From positions 124,001-188,000 of the forward strand of contig CAJNYU010003026.1 in assembly GCA_905331475.1 (NCBI GenBank): a stretch of 64,000 nt of DNA. The letters run 5' to 3'. A program made the position numbers and the translations under genes. The notes under the pieces are model-generated. The model was given only the letters and a program-made list of their open reading frames with translations. It was not told the DNA's origin and did not search any database. Source of the DNA: Rotaria socialis (taxonomy: Eukaryota > Rotifera > Eurotatoria > Philodinida > Philodinidae). Positions 1 to 12,026 of the stretch are shown here, piece by piece; the first letter of the stretch is position 1; each line of letters opens with the position of its first letter.

Positions 1-1107
1 TAATATGAAGATATTAGCACATTGTGAAAATATTCCATTCAATCTAACATAAAGATAATAGCATCATTTAGAGCCTATTTTCATTTTTGGATAAAACTAA
101 TTCATTTAGCAAATGCAAATAATCATGTCAATGCTTTTGTGTCTGCCTAGTATTTTTTACAATAAAGTTCGATCGCTTTTTGTCTTAGAGCTTATCGGTC
201 TAGAAGACAAGCTTTTGCAATTTAACTTATTTACACAGGAAGCCGCGACAGAATTCATTGAACATTTGCGTTATAAAAACTGGATTTTCATTTTTTAGCG
301 TCTTCCTATAGTGAAAATTGAATGCTACTAATTAATGATGCAAGCAATCGATGAATAATGATCAGTAACCTTTTTTCATAAAATATCTCATGAAATCATT
401 ATTATGAAGCAGAAAATCCCAACGTATGTTTTCGTCTTTCGTAATAAATGCAACGTAGTCACGCATGATTGTGTCGCATATAGGCTACAATCGAGCACAC
501 GCAAGTACCGTTTTGTTTGTGCTTTCTTTTCTCTTATGGGAATTTCCCGATATAGCACACATACTAATATAAAGATATTTGTCTAGTAATTTTATTTCTA
601 ATGCGTGACATGTCCTTTGAACGGCGTTTATTTTCGTTTTTTCCAACTAGCTCCAATAAATAGATGAGATACATGTTTATACAGCAATATATCGAAAGTG
701 CCTATTACTATTTTCATTCTAAATACAAGTGTAAGTATCACATATTAATGTGCTCCTTATTTTTGCTGTCATAGTAGTAACAATCAATGCGTAGGAAATA
801 TCGGTACACCAATAGTTGAGCTTCCGAAAGTCGAGCCTTTATTGGTTAATTAAGTAACAACGAATCACCATGTTTCCATCGTACTGATGAGACGCTAATA
901 CATTTTTTTCGAATTATCGAAGTGATTCAGTTTGGAGTGCTAAGCAATTAAGTGCACACAAGCCGTATGAGTTTTGTATGAACAGATGCATTGTACATGC
1001 CGACTATTGTGCTTGTTATTTGAAAGATTCTATTGATTTGCTGCAATCGGAGTATTATCAATGTTTAACGGAATATCTTTCTATTCAGAAGTTTTGGTTC
1101 AATTACT
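1..1107. other. No gene recognised at the left edge
   Basis: AT-rich sequence upstream of the PLP-enzyme gene. The only open frames are about 60 codons long and show no recognisable motif, no run of spliceable exons and no repeat. The promoter and 5' untranslated region of the downstream gene should lie in its last few hundred bases, but no specific element can be named. Confidence 0.5.
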
Positions 1108-4100
1108 ATGGCACATTCACGAGAAAACAAAATCGATTTTTTTGAAGTGAAAATTCATTGAATATGTTGACTCGTATACTATGTCTCATTTTTCAGTCAG
1201 CTACGAATTGGCGCAATCGTGCAAAAGTGATCGAGTATTTAGAAAACTTCGAATGGAACGTGTAGGTATTTATTTCATTTGAACTCCTGCTTTGTTCGTC
1301 AAGTAATTACTTTTGTCTTAGTACGCTATCAACTCGTATTTTTCAAGTGTTCATATTCCAGAGCCTTCTGAAAGTGTGAATGTTGACGCGAAGAGATCAA
1401 CAAAAGGTAGCCTTGAATCGAAAACATTGAATGAAACCGAGGAAGATTCGCGGAAGCATTCAACACTCAACGAACCTCTAATCAACTGTCAATCCCAATT
1501 AACTGCAGTAGGTGCTCATCAAAGGCTTTCGACGACCTGTTTTTTGGATTCTCTAGTCTCCACCATCACAAAAACTATACAATTCAATGCATCAAGCATC
1601 CACAATCAATCCTTCCGAACGAATATCATTCAGTGAACACTGCAGTCACATAGTTTCAAATGTTGATGGAACATCTTCGTTATTTTCTAAAATTTATGAG
1701 TTGGATCATAGTGAGTGTCTGAAATAGATATCCCATTTGACAATCTCATTCACATTCATCAATTGATAGTTGAAGATTTATTGTAATCATCTATTTAGAC
1801 AAGCAACAACTTCTTCAATATATAAATACGAATACTATTGGTCAAAATCTCATCATTCAAACGCCATGGGGACTACGAAAAGGCATATATTTTTCGTTCA
1901 AAAACTTTCGAGTAACACATATATTTTTTTTCTATAGCTGTCTATGCAGATTATACAGCCTCAGGACGAGGTCTCATATTTATCGAGCATTATATGCTTA
2001 CCTATGTTTGGCCATTGTAAGTAAAATTCATTACTAAAATCAAAGAAAATACAGTGAATTTTGCTTGAACAGTTATGCAAATACTCATAGTGAAAATAAT
2101 GCATTTGCATTGCAAACGACACGATTTCGGGAAAGTGCACGTTCAATCATAAAGAAATGTCTAAATGTTACGGATGATGATGTTGTCATCTTTACTGGAT
2201 CTGGTAAATGCGCGTTATAATTTTGTTCATCTTATCCTAAATGAACAAACTATTGTATATTTGAGGTTCTACAGCAGCAATTAATAAATTTGTTGATATT
2301 CTACAACTTCGAACTGACGAAATTCGAAATCGTACTGTGGTATTTGTTAGTACATCAGAACATCACTCGAATATTTTGCCGTGGAAAGAAACGGGCGTTC
2401 AAGTAAAATTCGATTATATATTTGACTCTACATGCGATCATAACTACTGGACCTGAGTCATTAAACAAATTTTGTTTATTTTTTTCTGCTAGTTCGTTCG
2501 AATTCCTAACAATGAAAAAGGTCTTCTGGATCAAAATGTTCTCAAAGAAAATTTGATATATTACCGTGACCTGACTAAAAAATCAATTATTTGCATTTTC
2601 AATGCAGGCAGTAATGTCACTGGCGTTCTTGCCGATGTAGATCGCATTTCAGAATTGGTACATGAGCATGGAGGTTATATATTTTGGGATTATGCGGCAG
2701 CAGCACCTTATGTGCACATCGATATGAATCCCTCTGAAAAGGCTGCTAAAGATGCCGTGTTTATCTCGACACATAAATTCATTGGTGGACCGGGTACACC
2801 AGGTAAATTATTACAAATATAACAAAAAGCGACTCTTATTCTTTTACATTGAGGTCTTCTAATTGCCAAAAAGAAACTTTTTGAGAATCCTGTACCAACT
2901 GGTTGTGGTGGTGGTACAGTTAATTTTGTTACTCGAACAGCTACGGAGTATGCCAAAGATATTGAAACACGAGAAGAAGGTGGAACACCAAGCATTCTTG
3001 GTTCTATTCGTGCTGGACTAGTTTTTCATTTAAAACAATCGATAGGTCATGAACTTATTGAAGGACGTGAAACTGAATTAGTACACAAATTCTTTCAACG
3101 TTTTCAAAACCACCCAACATTATTTATTCTCGGTCCGCCGGATGTTTCTCGTCTGGCGATCTTTTCCTTTCTCATATATGTACCATCAGTTGACAAATAT
3201 TTGCATCATAATTTTATTTGTTCATTGTTAAATGATTTATTTGGCATTCAAGTGCGATCAGGTGGTTCCTGTGCTGAACCATATGTTTTAGTACGTAAAC
3301 AAAATAACAGATTGACAATAAATATTCTTTTTCAAAATAATCTTCTAGGATCTACTGAATATTGATGATGAACAAATAAATATGTATTCAAAATTTTATA
3401 CTGAAGATTTAGAGTAAGTATCAAGAATAGATTTGAAGAAAACAAAAGTTCACTTCGATTTAATTCAGTCAACGTTTCGATAAAGATAATGATCCAATTC
3501 CCTATAATGCATTGATGAAGCCGGGTTTTACTCGTTTCAATCTACCGTATTTTGCCAGTGACGACGAAGTAAATTATATTCTTGGTGCAATCGAATTTGT
3601 TGCTAGTTTTGCTTGGAGATTTCTTCCATTGGTAAGACCGATTGTTCATCATGAGAAATCTAGCGAACAAAAACTTTTCTTTGCAGTACCAATACAATCA
3701 AGAAACTGCTGTTTGGCGTCCTCGACATCTACCCGTGGAAAATCGCTCCAATGCAAGTCATAGTCTTGCTGCAGTTGACTATCAGAACGGTACTATGGAA
3801 CAAATTAATTTTTTGAATAACAAACCGCAGGTAAAGTTTCGAAACGATATTGTTTGATATTAGTTTTATTTTTATGTCTATAGAATATTGATCATCAAAT
3901 CCCGTTGGCTAATCTATCTTCGTCATCATCTGACGATCCTTTTGAACAGGCGAAAGCTATTTCGAAAAATATGCCACAGTACGTGTATGAAAATATCGAT
4001 TTTCGAACAGATACTCAGTTGAATATTCCGAAGAAATATGAACATTTCATTTGGTTTGTTACACCCAAAGAGATCATGATAAAACTAATGGTTGAATTTG

Positions 4101-4171
4101 AATGTTTGCAACAAAAAGATCGTCTTGCAGTTCCATTCCAACATCGATACAGAAGTATCCAAATTGTTTGA
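1108..4171 (+). CDS. Class V aminotransferase / cysteine desulfurase-like PLP enzyme, 14 exons
   Basis: Predicted 759-residue fold-type I PLP enzyme of the class V aminotransferase / NifS-like family (cysteine desulfurases, MoCo sulfurase relatives). Exons: 1108-1146, 1197-1259, 1322-1507, 1557-1710, 1799-1882, 1938-2016, 2073-2203, 2266-2402, 2493-2802, 2854-3290, 3349-3413, 3469-3631, 3687-3830, 3884-4171; their lengths keep one frame to the stop. Family motifs seen: YADYTASGR at the start of the catalytic domain, FTGSGSTAAINKF (cofactor phosphate loop), SEHHSNILPW, and STHKFIGGPGTPG with the predicted Schiff-base lysine near residue 386; RSGGSCAEPY holds a cysteine in the C-terminal part. 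About the first 160 residues are a serine-rich extension without recognisable domain, and about 150 residues follow the catalytic core. Intron 5 (1883-1937) uses a GC-AG pair. The start at 1108 is the first ATG in frame with the exon chain; the first two short exons are the least certain. The substrate is unknown. Confidence 0.85.
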
Positions 4172-4695
4172 AGTTTGGGATTCAAACTGTGTTCATAATC
4201 AATACGATTAATTGAACTAAATTGGTTGTGTTTACTGTTGAAAACGATATAAATAATCTAAGATTGTATTCTCTATGGTTTCATGTAAAAAATAGCGACT
4301 TTTCGGACACCGTTATTCGATGATTCATGATTTAGATACTTCATACATCCAGACTGTAACAGATTCACACATAAGATAGATCCTTTAGGGTTCCATCAAT
4401 ATCAGCACAACTACTATCTTAAAAGACTGAAGCAATTAAAGATTTTATTTGAATCTAATTCAATCTCTTGAAATAGAGTTGACCTAAATTTCAAGCATAT
4501 TTGGATGCGCAAGGGTTGTTTTTAAATATTTATTGACTATTTTAAAAGCCAATGATAAATGCTCTTTTACATATAGTTTACTTATATAAGCAACTGCATT
4601 AATATGAAAGAACTCTTATCTTAACTTATGTTTAAACTATGATAAGAAGTATACGAGTTATAAAAGAAAAAGAAGCGTTATAATACTTCTAAACC
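4172..4695. other. Intergenic spacer
   Basis: AT-rich spacer between two plus-strand genes. It should contain the 3' end of the PLP-enzyme transcript (AT-rich, with several AATAAA-like words) and the promoter of the membrane-protein gene. No further gene or repeat is visible. Confidence 0.5.
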
Positions 4696-5529
4696 ATGTC
4701 GAAACATCATTCAAATTTAAAACTTTTGAAGCTTGCTGGCAATTTTCTATTTATTGCTATTGCATGGACTTTATTTGTATTGAATATAGTCAAATATGCT
4801 ACGAGCTATTTTCAACGTACTAGCTATAAGGTAATTGAAAAGCCGAATGGATTCTTTTATATTTTTAAAGAAATCTATGAAAATGAAACACAATGGGAAT
4901 CGAACTGTACGTCGAATTATTCGAAATCCGAGGCCGACAATATTTTTCGTTGGTTTATTGCATCTAAGAAAAGTGAAAACATAGTTTTTCATGTATTCTA
5001 TTGGTTTATGATGGTCATTGCGCTTACGATTTCACTTGCTCCATCCATCAGCTATGTATTTAAATATTTTAAATCGAATCATTACAATATTACGGAACGA
5101 TATTGTTTATCAAGTATGCTTCATTTTATTCGAACATTTTTTAGCATTACAGTCTTTGTCTTACCAAGTTTTTACATGAATACATTTAATTTTACGAGTG
5201 AACCATGCTTAACTGCATATCCAACAACATTCTCCATAGATATTTCGCCATTTATATTCGCAACATTTATTGGCTTAATTATTTATTTTATATTTAATTT
5301 AATTGTAAATTTCTTCTATGAAAAACGTAGATTTTGTTGTTCAATTGAATGTCTCTCATATCTTGGCTTATGTATATTAGGCTTATTAATTGTTTGCATT
5401 GTTGTTTTTTCAGCAACGATTATTGCATTTGTGTTTGTTATTTCATTTATTGAAACGTCGCTTCGATTAACAGTGATTCTTATTGTTGTTCAATTTCCTT
5501 TTCTTATTGTACAACTTTTATCTGATTAG
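4696..5529 (+). CDS. Intronless multi-pass membrane protein, function unknown
   Basis: Open frame of 277 residues without introns. It is very hydrophobic: likely membrane segments lie near residues 14-34, 97-120, 143-163, 190-215, and in one or two passes within 225-275. Between the first two segments is a polar loop (about 40-95) with several N-x-S/T sites (for example NET, NCTSN, NYS), which fits an extracellular or lumenal loop; a second polar stretch with NFT precedes segment four. Cysteines sit in both loops and could pair. The spacing resembles four- to six-pass animal membrane proteins, but no family signature is recognised. The start is the first ATG of the frame, about 10 bases after an in-frame TAA. 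Confidence 0.6.
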   Translation: MSKHHSNLKLLKLAGNFLFIAIAWTLFVLNIVKYATSYFQRTSYKVIEKPNGFFYIFKEIYENETQWESNCTSNYSKSEADNIFRWFIASKKSENIVFHVFYWFMMVIALTISLAPSISYVFKYFKSNHYNITERYCLSSMLHFIRTFFSITVFVLPSFYMNTFNFTSEPCLTAYPTTFSIDISPFIFATFIGLIIYFIFNLIVNFFYEKRRFCCSIECLSYLGLCILGLLIVCIVVFSATIIAFVFVISFIETSLRLTVILIVVQFPFLIVQLLSD

Positions 5530-6848
5530 AATTTCTCTTTCTATTTGATAAATAAATACCATGGTAACTATCGTTATCTTCAACTATAGCAACTACAGTT
5601 ACTGTGTAAACAGCTGAGAGTCGATCTTGGCGTGATAATAGTTTTTAACTCTTTTGATTTTTCAACTTTTAAGTATAATTCATTCAACAAAGTATTAGAA
5701 AAAAAAACTAGATAGTATTCAAGTTTCACCCGAATACGAAATGTCGTGCGAAGAACGACCCGAATTTATGATAGCATTAAAAACAAGAAGAAAAATGAAT
5801 AAACGAAACTTTAGTTCATTAGAAATTGACATGAGAATCATCAATTTTCGATAATAAAGAATGAGTTGTTTTACGTAGTGAAAAATATGTTTGTCGATAA
5901 AATAACGCTGTAAAAATGTAGTCAGCTACTTTTGTGATTCGATGAAAACGACAAAGTTTTTACAGTGAATAGCAAAGAGAAAATTAGTACTGATTGGAAA
6001 ACTATGAAGTTGCACATGTTAAGCAATTATAAAATAATAAAAACAGATAGAGTACAAAAGATACGCGAGCATTTTTCGGTTTGCCCACGTAACTCGCTAC
6101 TTCGCTGATCAAGTTTTTAAAAAACTTTTCGATATGGACAGGTGTAAGCGTATTTTCTGCTACAGTTTTTTACGCTGATTATGAATTTGGATTTTTTTTC
6201 TTAAAAGAAATTGAGTTTTGGTATCGAAAATCGTATTTTCAATTTTTTAACCAACAAAATTTAAAGCAAAATGCAGAGTAATATACCATTCGATGCAGAA
6301 TTTGATTCTCTAGAAAAGTGACTACGAATCCTATCACAGTAAAGACTTTATCTCCAGATCTCGAAAAAGAAACATTTTCTTGGGTATTGTGAGAATCTTC
6401 TGATCGATCACTCAAGTCGTTGAAAGCCTTGCGCTAATATAACCTTAGTGACCTGCGATACCCATGATCGTATTCATTTGTTCACACCTATACTATTTAA
6501 GTAACCTTCAAGGATAAGAAAAAGCTTATAAAATTTATATGTGAATAGAATGTCATTGGTATCAGACAAGTTACATGAATTTTTTAGATTCATTAGATTT
6601 CAATAGCATTCATTTATTTTGAAAATAAAAGACACGCTTAGACTATACTATTGACATAGTCAACTAGCTGAGAAAAAATGCTTACATACATGAGGTTATT
6701 CATTACAATCACAAATCTCGTTTCGTACATGCGACCAGTTGGATTCTTTACTTATCTATTTTACTTTATGCTGTGAATCACTTTTCTAACCATTTAATCC
6801 TTGCAATAATTGATATATCTATGCACATCAAGTTGAAAGGGTACATTT
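5530..6848. other. Intergenic spacer with a dispersed repeat
   Basis: No coding exon recognised. The segment 5699-5845 is related to 9803-9885 (listed separately). The rest is AT-rich without clear structure. Confidence 0.5.
5699..5845. repeat. Dispersed repeat, copy 1
   Basis: Shares an ordered series of words with 9803-9885: a tract ACTAGATAGTATTC / GCTAGATGGCATTC, then AAGTTTCACCCGAAT / AATTTCACTCGAAT, then ACTTTAGTTCATTAGAAATT / ACTTTAATTCATTAGAAATT. The first copy has about 60 extra bases between the second and third words. No terminal repeats were found, so the family is unknown. Confidence 0.55.
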
Positions 6849-7131
6849 TTGGATGTGGATATTTTTTATTCTTTGTCAAAGTGCAAGTACACACCCACAC
6901 TCGCCGATTATTCCGTCAACTTTGTTGATTCGACAACGCTGGTACAAACACAAAATGTCGAAAGCATATGGATGATCGCCAAAATGAAGACGGAACGTCA
7001 AATGGGACAACATGCCACACCACTTGACACGCTGTTGGTAGAATTCATGTGGCGACGTTGGTTCGGCAATCGTCCGTTGGAAAACATCATTCGAATGATC
7101 AAGAAAGTGTGCCCTGCCGTGTACGTGTTTG
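6849..7131 (+). pseudogene. Merlin-type DNA transposon transposase, C-terminal fragment
   Basis: The frame carries the conserved end of the ISXO2/IS1016-like transposase domain used by eukaryotic Merlin elements: DYSVNFVD, TQNVESIW, then MK....MGQHATPLDTLLVEFMWR followed by the aromatic/basic tail. In the family these blocks read roughly NHS.NFVDP...HTQNIES.W and L.EFMWR, and the final catalytic acid is the E of NVES. Everything N-terminal to this block is missing: the similarity starts immediately after a C-rich telomere-like tract (about 6889-6905). A GT at 7132 could be a splice donor, or the coding similarity simply ends. This is a fragment of a plain DNA transposon; no terminal repeats were found around it. 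Confidence 0.7.
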
Positions 7132-7786
7132 GTAAGTATGTTTTAATGTTCTCAATTATTCTTTTTCTTCAATTTTTGTGTTCAACTTCGTCATAGCTAT
7201 CAATAAATTTTTACTACCTTTCTAATTAAAAGCTGCTATCTATCGATGCTTCTCGAGATGAACGAATGATTTTTCATAACTTCCTGTCGATAAACATACG
7301 AGACAAATTAGGCTGGTGTCAGACATCTGAAGTAATACCGCAGTATGATGATGCTAACCAGGAATATGACTCATCTCTTATTTGGCAACAACAGGCACCT
7401 GTGACGTGAAAAAAAACAAGTAGGAGGGAAATCATCTTTTAGTTGTTTGCATTCCTTCCTTCTCTTACCTGAAAGAGAGAGAGAGAGAGTTTATCTCATA
7501 TTGTTCGTTATTGTCGTTCTAAAATCGCAAATTGGTCAAAATTTTTAACACTGCTAGTCCTACAGCGCGTTCTTAAATTTGAAAATATTCTTTGCAGATG
7601 AACCCTTTTTTAAACTAATTTAAAGTTTAATTAGCCGAGGACACGCACATGGCATTAAGAATATACGTATCAAAAGTGGATTATTCTGATGCGACTTTAG
7701 TTGCACTACTCCAATCTATGTATAATGAAATATTGATACAAGAAATATCCGATTGCTGAATGACACTATCATATGTTTTGCGGAAA

Positions 7787-8350
7787 TCACATCTATTTTC
7801 GACGAAAATAGTGAGTATAAGTTGAAGTGCCATGCTTTTGCGGCTCCCCTGTACCCCATGTGACGGCAACAGCGTTACTGATCTTGTTTTAGTGTTTTTA
7901 TGCTGTGTATATTTATTTATTTTTCTCTTATTACGCTTGATTCTCTCTCTCTATAACTTTACTTTCAGCTTGGTCGCAGTTAGTTATCTAATTAACTTCT
8001 TCTTCTCCTCTTCTCAAAATGAAATAATTTTTTTGAGATGTATTATATATTCTTTCAATTCGATTGTTCCTGACAACCATTCCACTATACTTCGCTTCCA
8101 ATCTATTCTACTTGCTTGTCTATTAAGTTCTCTCTTTCTGTCTATTTGTCATTAAATAAATTAGTGGATCTTCATCCACGCTGAATTTAATCCACCACAA
8201 TATTATCGTTTGCCATAACAATTTATTGTCGCACCAGGCGTTTTTAATAGTTGCGCCTCGGTTTACCTAACTGAGCACGTTACACCTCACCCCCATTACA
8301 GACATAAAACATGAAAAAAGCAACACTTAGATGCGCTAATTAGGTAAAAT
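7787..8350. repeat. Dispersed repeat with long internal section (related to 18160-18290)
   Basis: Both ends of this segment recur at 18160-18290. The left block (CACATCTATTTTCGACGAAA, AGTGAGTATAAGTTGAAG, then GCGGCTCCC) matches CACATATATTTTCGAAGAAA, CGTGAGTGTAAGTTAAAA, GTGGCTTCCC. The right block (CCCCATTACAGACAT...GCTAATTAGG) matches CCCCATTACAGACAT...GCTAATTAGG. The copy at 18.2 kb lacks about 430 internal bases, as in internally deleted non-autonomous transposons. No terminal repeats or target duplications were established. Confidence 0.6.
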
Positions 8351-9802
8351 TTTGGTACAAGTCGATTGCCCATGTTTGCCACTACTCATATCAGCCATTA
8401 AAATCTAATTTCACTAATTAGAAATCATTATAATTAGGATTTAGTATCTAATTAATTTTTGTTATTATGATAGTCCATAGTTACGATTGTCTGGCATATT
8501 TTTACTATTACAGACGTTAGCAACGAGTATATGTTAACATTAATGATTATCTACGACAGACTAAATACGTTAAAAACTTTTTCAAAGATGATTTACTGTT
8601 TTATTATCCGCGAATAACGATAAACAAAAAAATTCACGATAGATACTAATTGTAATTAAATACTGATACGAAAACATAATTCATTTTAAAATTTCAGTCG
8701 ACCAAAAAACAAGTAAAAAATTTAATCGACGAATATTCTTTTTTTTAATATTTAAACAATACTTAAATATCAAAAATATAAATATAAAATATTCATTATT
8801 TGAACTGTTTATGATGATAATATTTTATCTATATATAAATGCAGTGCTTATCATTCAAATACTTTAACACATAATGCGAATTATAGATTGATTAGATTTT
8901 TATTATTCATATGTTCCATTAAGATGTAAAATATTTTAAAACTAGTGATTTGAATATGTCATTGAAACATGATTAACTAAATAACAAATTCAGTACACTA
9001 GCCTAGAGTATCTAAACTTGTTTTCTAATTTTATATAAATAAGACGCTTCAATTATTCAGAATTAACATTTACAGCTTCAATTCTATTGAAACTATTTAG
9101 ATATAATAAATTATATTTGTTAACCGTATTATTTGTTTTCATCGCATTCCTAAAAACATTATGAAACTCATTCTATTAAAAGCAAAAACCCCTCCATTGA
9201 GTCAGTATCTATCTAAGCGATCCATAATGTGTGAGTCCCATGATGTTAGTCCCCACGGGGCTGCGCTGAAAAGCTTTTTTCCTTACAAACAAAAGGAAAT
9301 CTCCACGAATATCGGTCCCTATTAATATCTGGATGTCTCTACCAGAAATTTTAATCCATACCAAAACGCTCTATGATTTTAGAAATGATTATTTACGATT
9401 TGAAGGCGTAATGATAAACGTGTCTGCCATACGGTTTCAATTAACGCTAACGCTTTTAGTTAATTAACTCGCATTAAATTAAATGATCCACCCCTACTCA
9501 CACGGGCCATTATACCTCCGATCATCGTTTTTGGTTTGATTAGAATTAAATCCAAGTATATGAACGCAACCCATACTGAATCTGTAGCAAAAACTTCAAG
9601 AACAACTTCATACAAAAATGAATTCAGAAGATATACATCTTAGTTTATGTGCAGATTATGATAAAATGAGTAATATGAGCGTACTTTTTGAAAAGACAAT
9701 ACAGATTATTTAATTTCGTGAAGGAAGCACAAATTCAGTTCGTAATATTTTTAAACCTTGTCATATAATCACTATCGGTACGGCAGTTAAGTAAACAACC
9801 AC

Positions 9803-9885
9803 TAAAAAAAGCTAGATGGCATTCGAATTTCACTCGAATCAAAACTTTAATTCATTAGAAATTAGCATTGTGCACATCACTTTCA
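9803..9885. repeat. Dispersed repeat, copy 2
   Basis: Shorter relative of 5699-5845 in the same orientation, lacking its internal 60-base section. See copy 1 for the shared words. Confidence 0.5.
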
Positions 9886-10510
9886 CAATCTAATGGATTT
9901 AGTTCTTTGTTTTTGTTTTGAAGAATTTAAAATGCAGAAATATTTTTTAAGCTTCCCTATAGTCAAAACTATCTCTATAAAAAAAACTCTATTCATCCGT
10001 TTCAACAATGTTGTGAAAGAATTGTTTCCATGATTGACTAAGTATAATCAACTGTAGATAAACACATCAATGTGGCTAGCAGTCCACAAATGTTAAAAAT
10101 TTATCGAATCTTCAGTATTAAAAATAGATTCTCCTATGCATGGTGTTGATTTTATCGTCTAAATGACAAATAGACTATTATCGATCGAATTAAAATGGGT
10201 GAAAATCCTCAAAATGAACATTCGTAAACCACTATGAAAAATAATTCAAATAGAAATGAGTACAAGAATCGTGCGAATAAATAATCATAATTCCAGAAAT
10301 TCATATATATTTTTCTGATGCTGTCGATCTCTTGGGCAGAGATCGGTCAGACATGTGATAAAATACCAATTGTAGGGAATTACAAAAATAGTGGTCTGTT
10401 TCTATCAAATATACGATGCAAGTTACACTAAACCTGATTAATGAATTATAGATCAAGAATTACAGAAACAAATTTGTTCTACTGTCAAATCATGTCGAAG
10501 TTTTCTAGAA

Positions 10511-11503
10511 TCACATATTAATAACGTTCGAGTCTTTGAAAAAAGCTTGCACGGCATCAATGATTTGTGCTGCATGTTCAAGAAGTAACATATGAGTTGC
10601 ACCGGGAATAATAGTCAATGTTGAATTTTTATATAATCGATGATAATGATAAGCATTATTCACCGGAATTAACGAATCTTTATCTCCCCAAATAATTAAT
10701 ACTGGTATATTTAATTTTGCAATAAATTCAATTGATGTTAATGAAGATTCAAAATCAAAATTTCTCAGTGTTGAAAATAAAGCTCGTAAATAGCCGGGAT
10801 GTTGTTCCCAGCCTAGTTTAAATAATTTTTTATATTGTTCATAGGTTTCATGATCGGGAAAAGCCCAATGTGAACGTTCTTTTTCATCATCAGTATATTT
10901 TATTATATGTTTAAAAAGCATTGGACCAATAATAGGCAGGGATACAATAAACATACGACTTTTGGATGGTTTATTGAGATTAAGACCAGCTGCACAGCAA
11001 AGAATTAACTTTGATACTTTGTATGGATGAAGTTCGGTGAAACGTTGAACAATAGCTCCGCCCATGCTAACTCCAAATAGATTATATTTTTCATATGGAA
11101 GATTTAATGCATATAAAAGTTCAGCTAATTGACTAACGTATATATCAATATTCATCGGTACATCAGGAGAATCGGACCAACCACGACCATATAAATCATA
11201 AATTAAACACGGTTGATCATCCTTAACGAATTGTGGAAATATGTGTTGCCACATTTCCATCGGAGTTGAATAACCATGAACGAATATATTCAGTGGCAAT
11301 GACGATGATCCCGAATGATATATGTAATGAACAGTACCGAATGAAAGCTCAACAAATTGATCAGGACCCATATTAGTTATCGAACTAGTAGAGGCTCCAT
11401 CATATGGACGGGATAAACGACCTCGTCGGAAAGTAAGACGATCGTGGAGTGTATAAATAATTACGCAAAACAAAATAATAAACAATAAAATAATGAATAA
11501 CAT
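10511..11503 (-). CDS. Alpha/beta hydrolase, membrane-anchored (ABHD6 / monoglyceride-lipase-like)
   Basis: Intronless 330-residue serine hydrolase. Residues 2-19 form an N-terminal membrane anchor. The alpha/beta hydrolase core follows: FVHGYSTPMEMW (oxyanion region, about 74-85), YDLYGRGWSDSP (102-113), the nucleophile elbow GVSMGG with Ser146, IWGDKDSLIPV with the predicted acid Asp276, and GATHM with His304. The triad and length fit the family of small membrane-anchored lipases and esterases that includes ABHD6 and bacterial-type monoglyceride hydrolases; the substrate cannot be read from the sequence. The start at 11503 is the only ATG that includes the hydrophobic anchor. It lies tail-side to the NSE4 gene, on the same strand, about 520 bases away. 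Confidence 0.85.
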   Translation of the reverse strand: MLFIILLFIILFCVIIYTLHDRLTFRRGRLSRPYDGASTSSITNMGPDQFVELSFGTVHYIYHSGSSSLPLNIFVHGYSTPMEMWQHIFPQFVKDDQPCLIYDLYGRGWSDSPDVPMNIDIYVSQLAELLYALNLPYEKYNLFGVSMGGAIVQRFTELHPYKVSKLILCCAAGLNLNKPSKSRMFIVSLPIIGPMLFKHIIKYTDDEKERSHWAFPDHETYEQYKKLFKLGWEQHPGYLRALFSTLRNFDFESSLTSIEFIAKLNIPVLIIWGDKDSLIPVNNAYHYHRLYKNSTLTIIPGATHMLLLEHAAQIIDAVQAFFKDSNVINM

Positions 11504-12026
11504 CTATAATTATTCTAATTTCTTTTTTTCATATAAACAATGTTAAAATCAATCGAAATAAAGCGAGGACTAACTTATTATAAGCAACATGTGGCAGTTT
11601 TCAAAGGTTAACAAAAGTATATTATTACAAAAGAAAACGATAACAGAGAAGAAAGAGTAGATAGTAAAATTGAAACTAACCAATAAAATAAATGCTTGTA
11701 GTTTTCAGCCGATGTTGATATTGCTCAGTGATCATGTGACTCATGACTACTATCTCACAAACATTATTCAGATAAAGTTTTAGATATCTGTTATGAGACG
11801 TGTTTGAATTGGTTGAATAAATAAATTAAGTTCATCAATAGTAATTATTCGTTTTATTTCAAGGTAACATCTTTATACACTTGTGTCATAATTCCGTTTG
11901 ATAGCACAGAAGAAAAAAATAGACATATCTCCAATGAATATACAAGTTGAAATGACAAAAAAAAACATTTCGTACTACGGGCACAATGATAAACACTGGC
12001 GACAGTTCCGCAAGAAACGCAAATAT
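11504..12026. other. Intergenic spacer
   Basis: AT-rich spacer between two minus-strand genes; it should contain the promoter of the hydrolase gene and the 3' end of the NSE4 gene. No further feature is seen. Confidence 0.5.

Larger units (their letters stand above)
7132..10510. other. Long gene-poor region
   Basis: About 3.4 kb without a recognisable gene. It contains a GA microsatellite (7471-7487), a dispersed repeat (7787-8350), the second copy of the 5.7 kb repeat (9803-9885), and AT-rich simple sequence at 8.4-9.2 kb. The stretch 9185-9560 is somewhat richer in GC but has no open frame or terminal repeats that I can see. Open frames of 60-107 codons here are phenylalanine/leucine-rich translations of AT-rich DNA. 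Confidence 0.45.
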
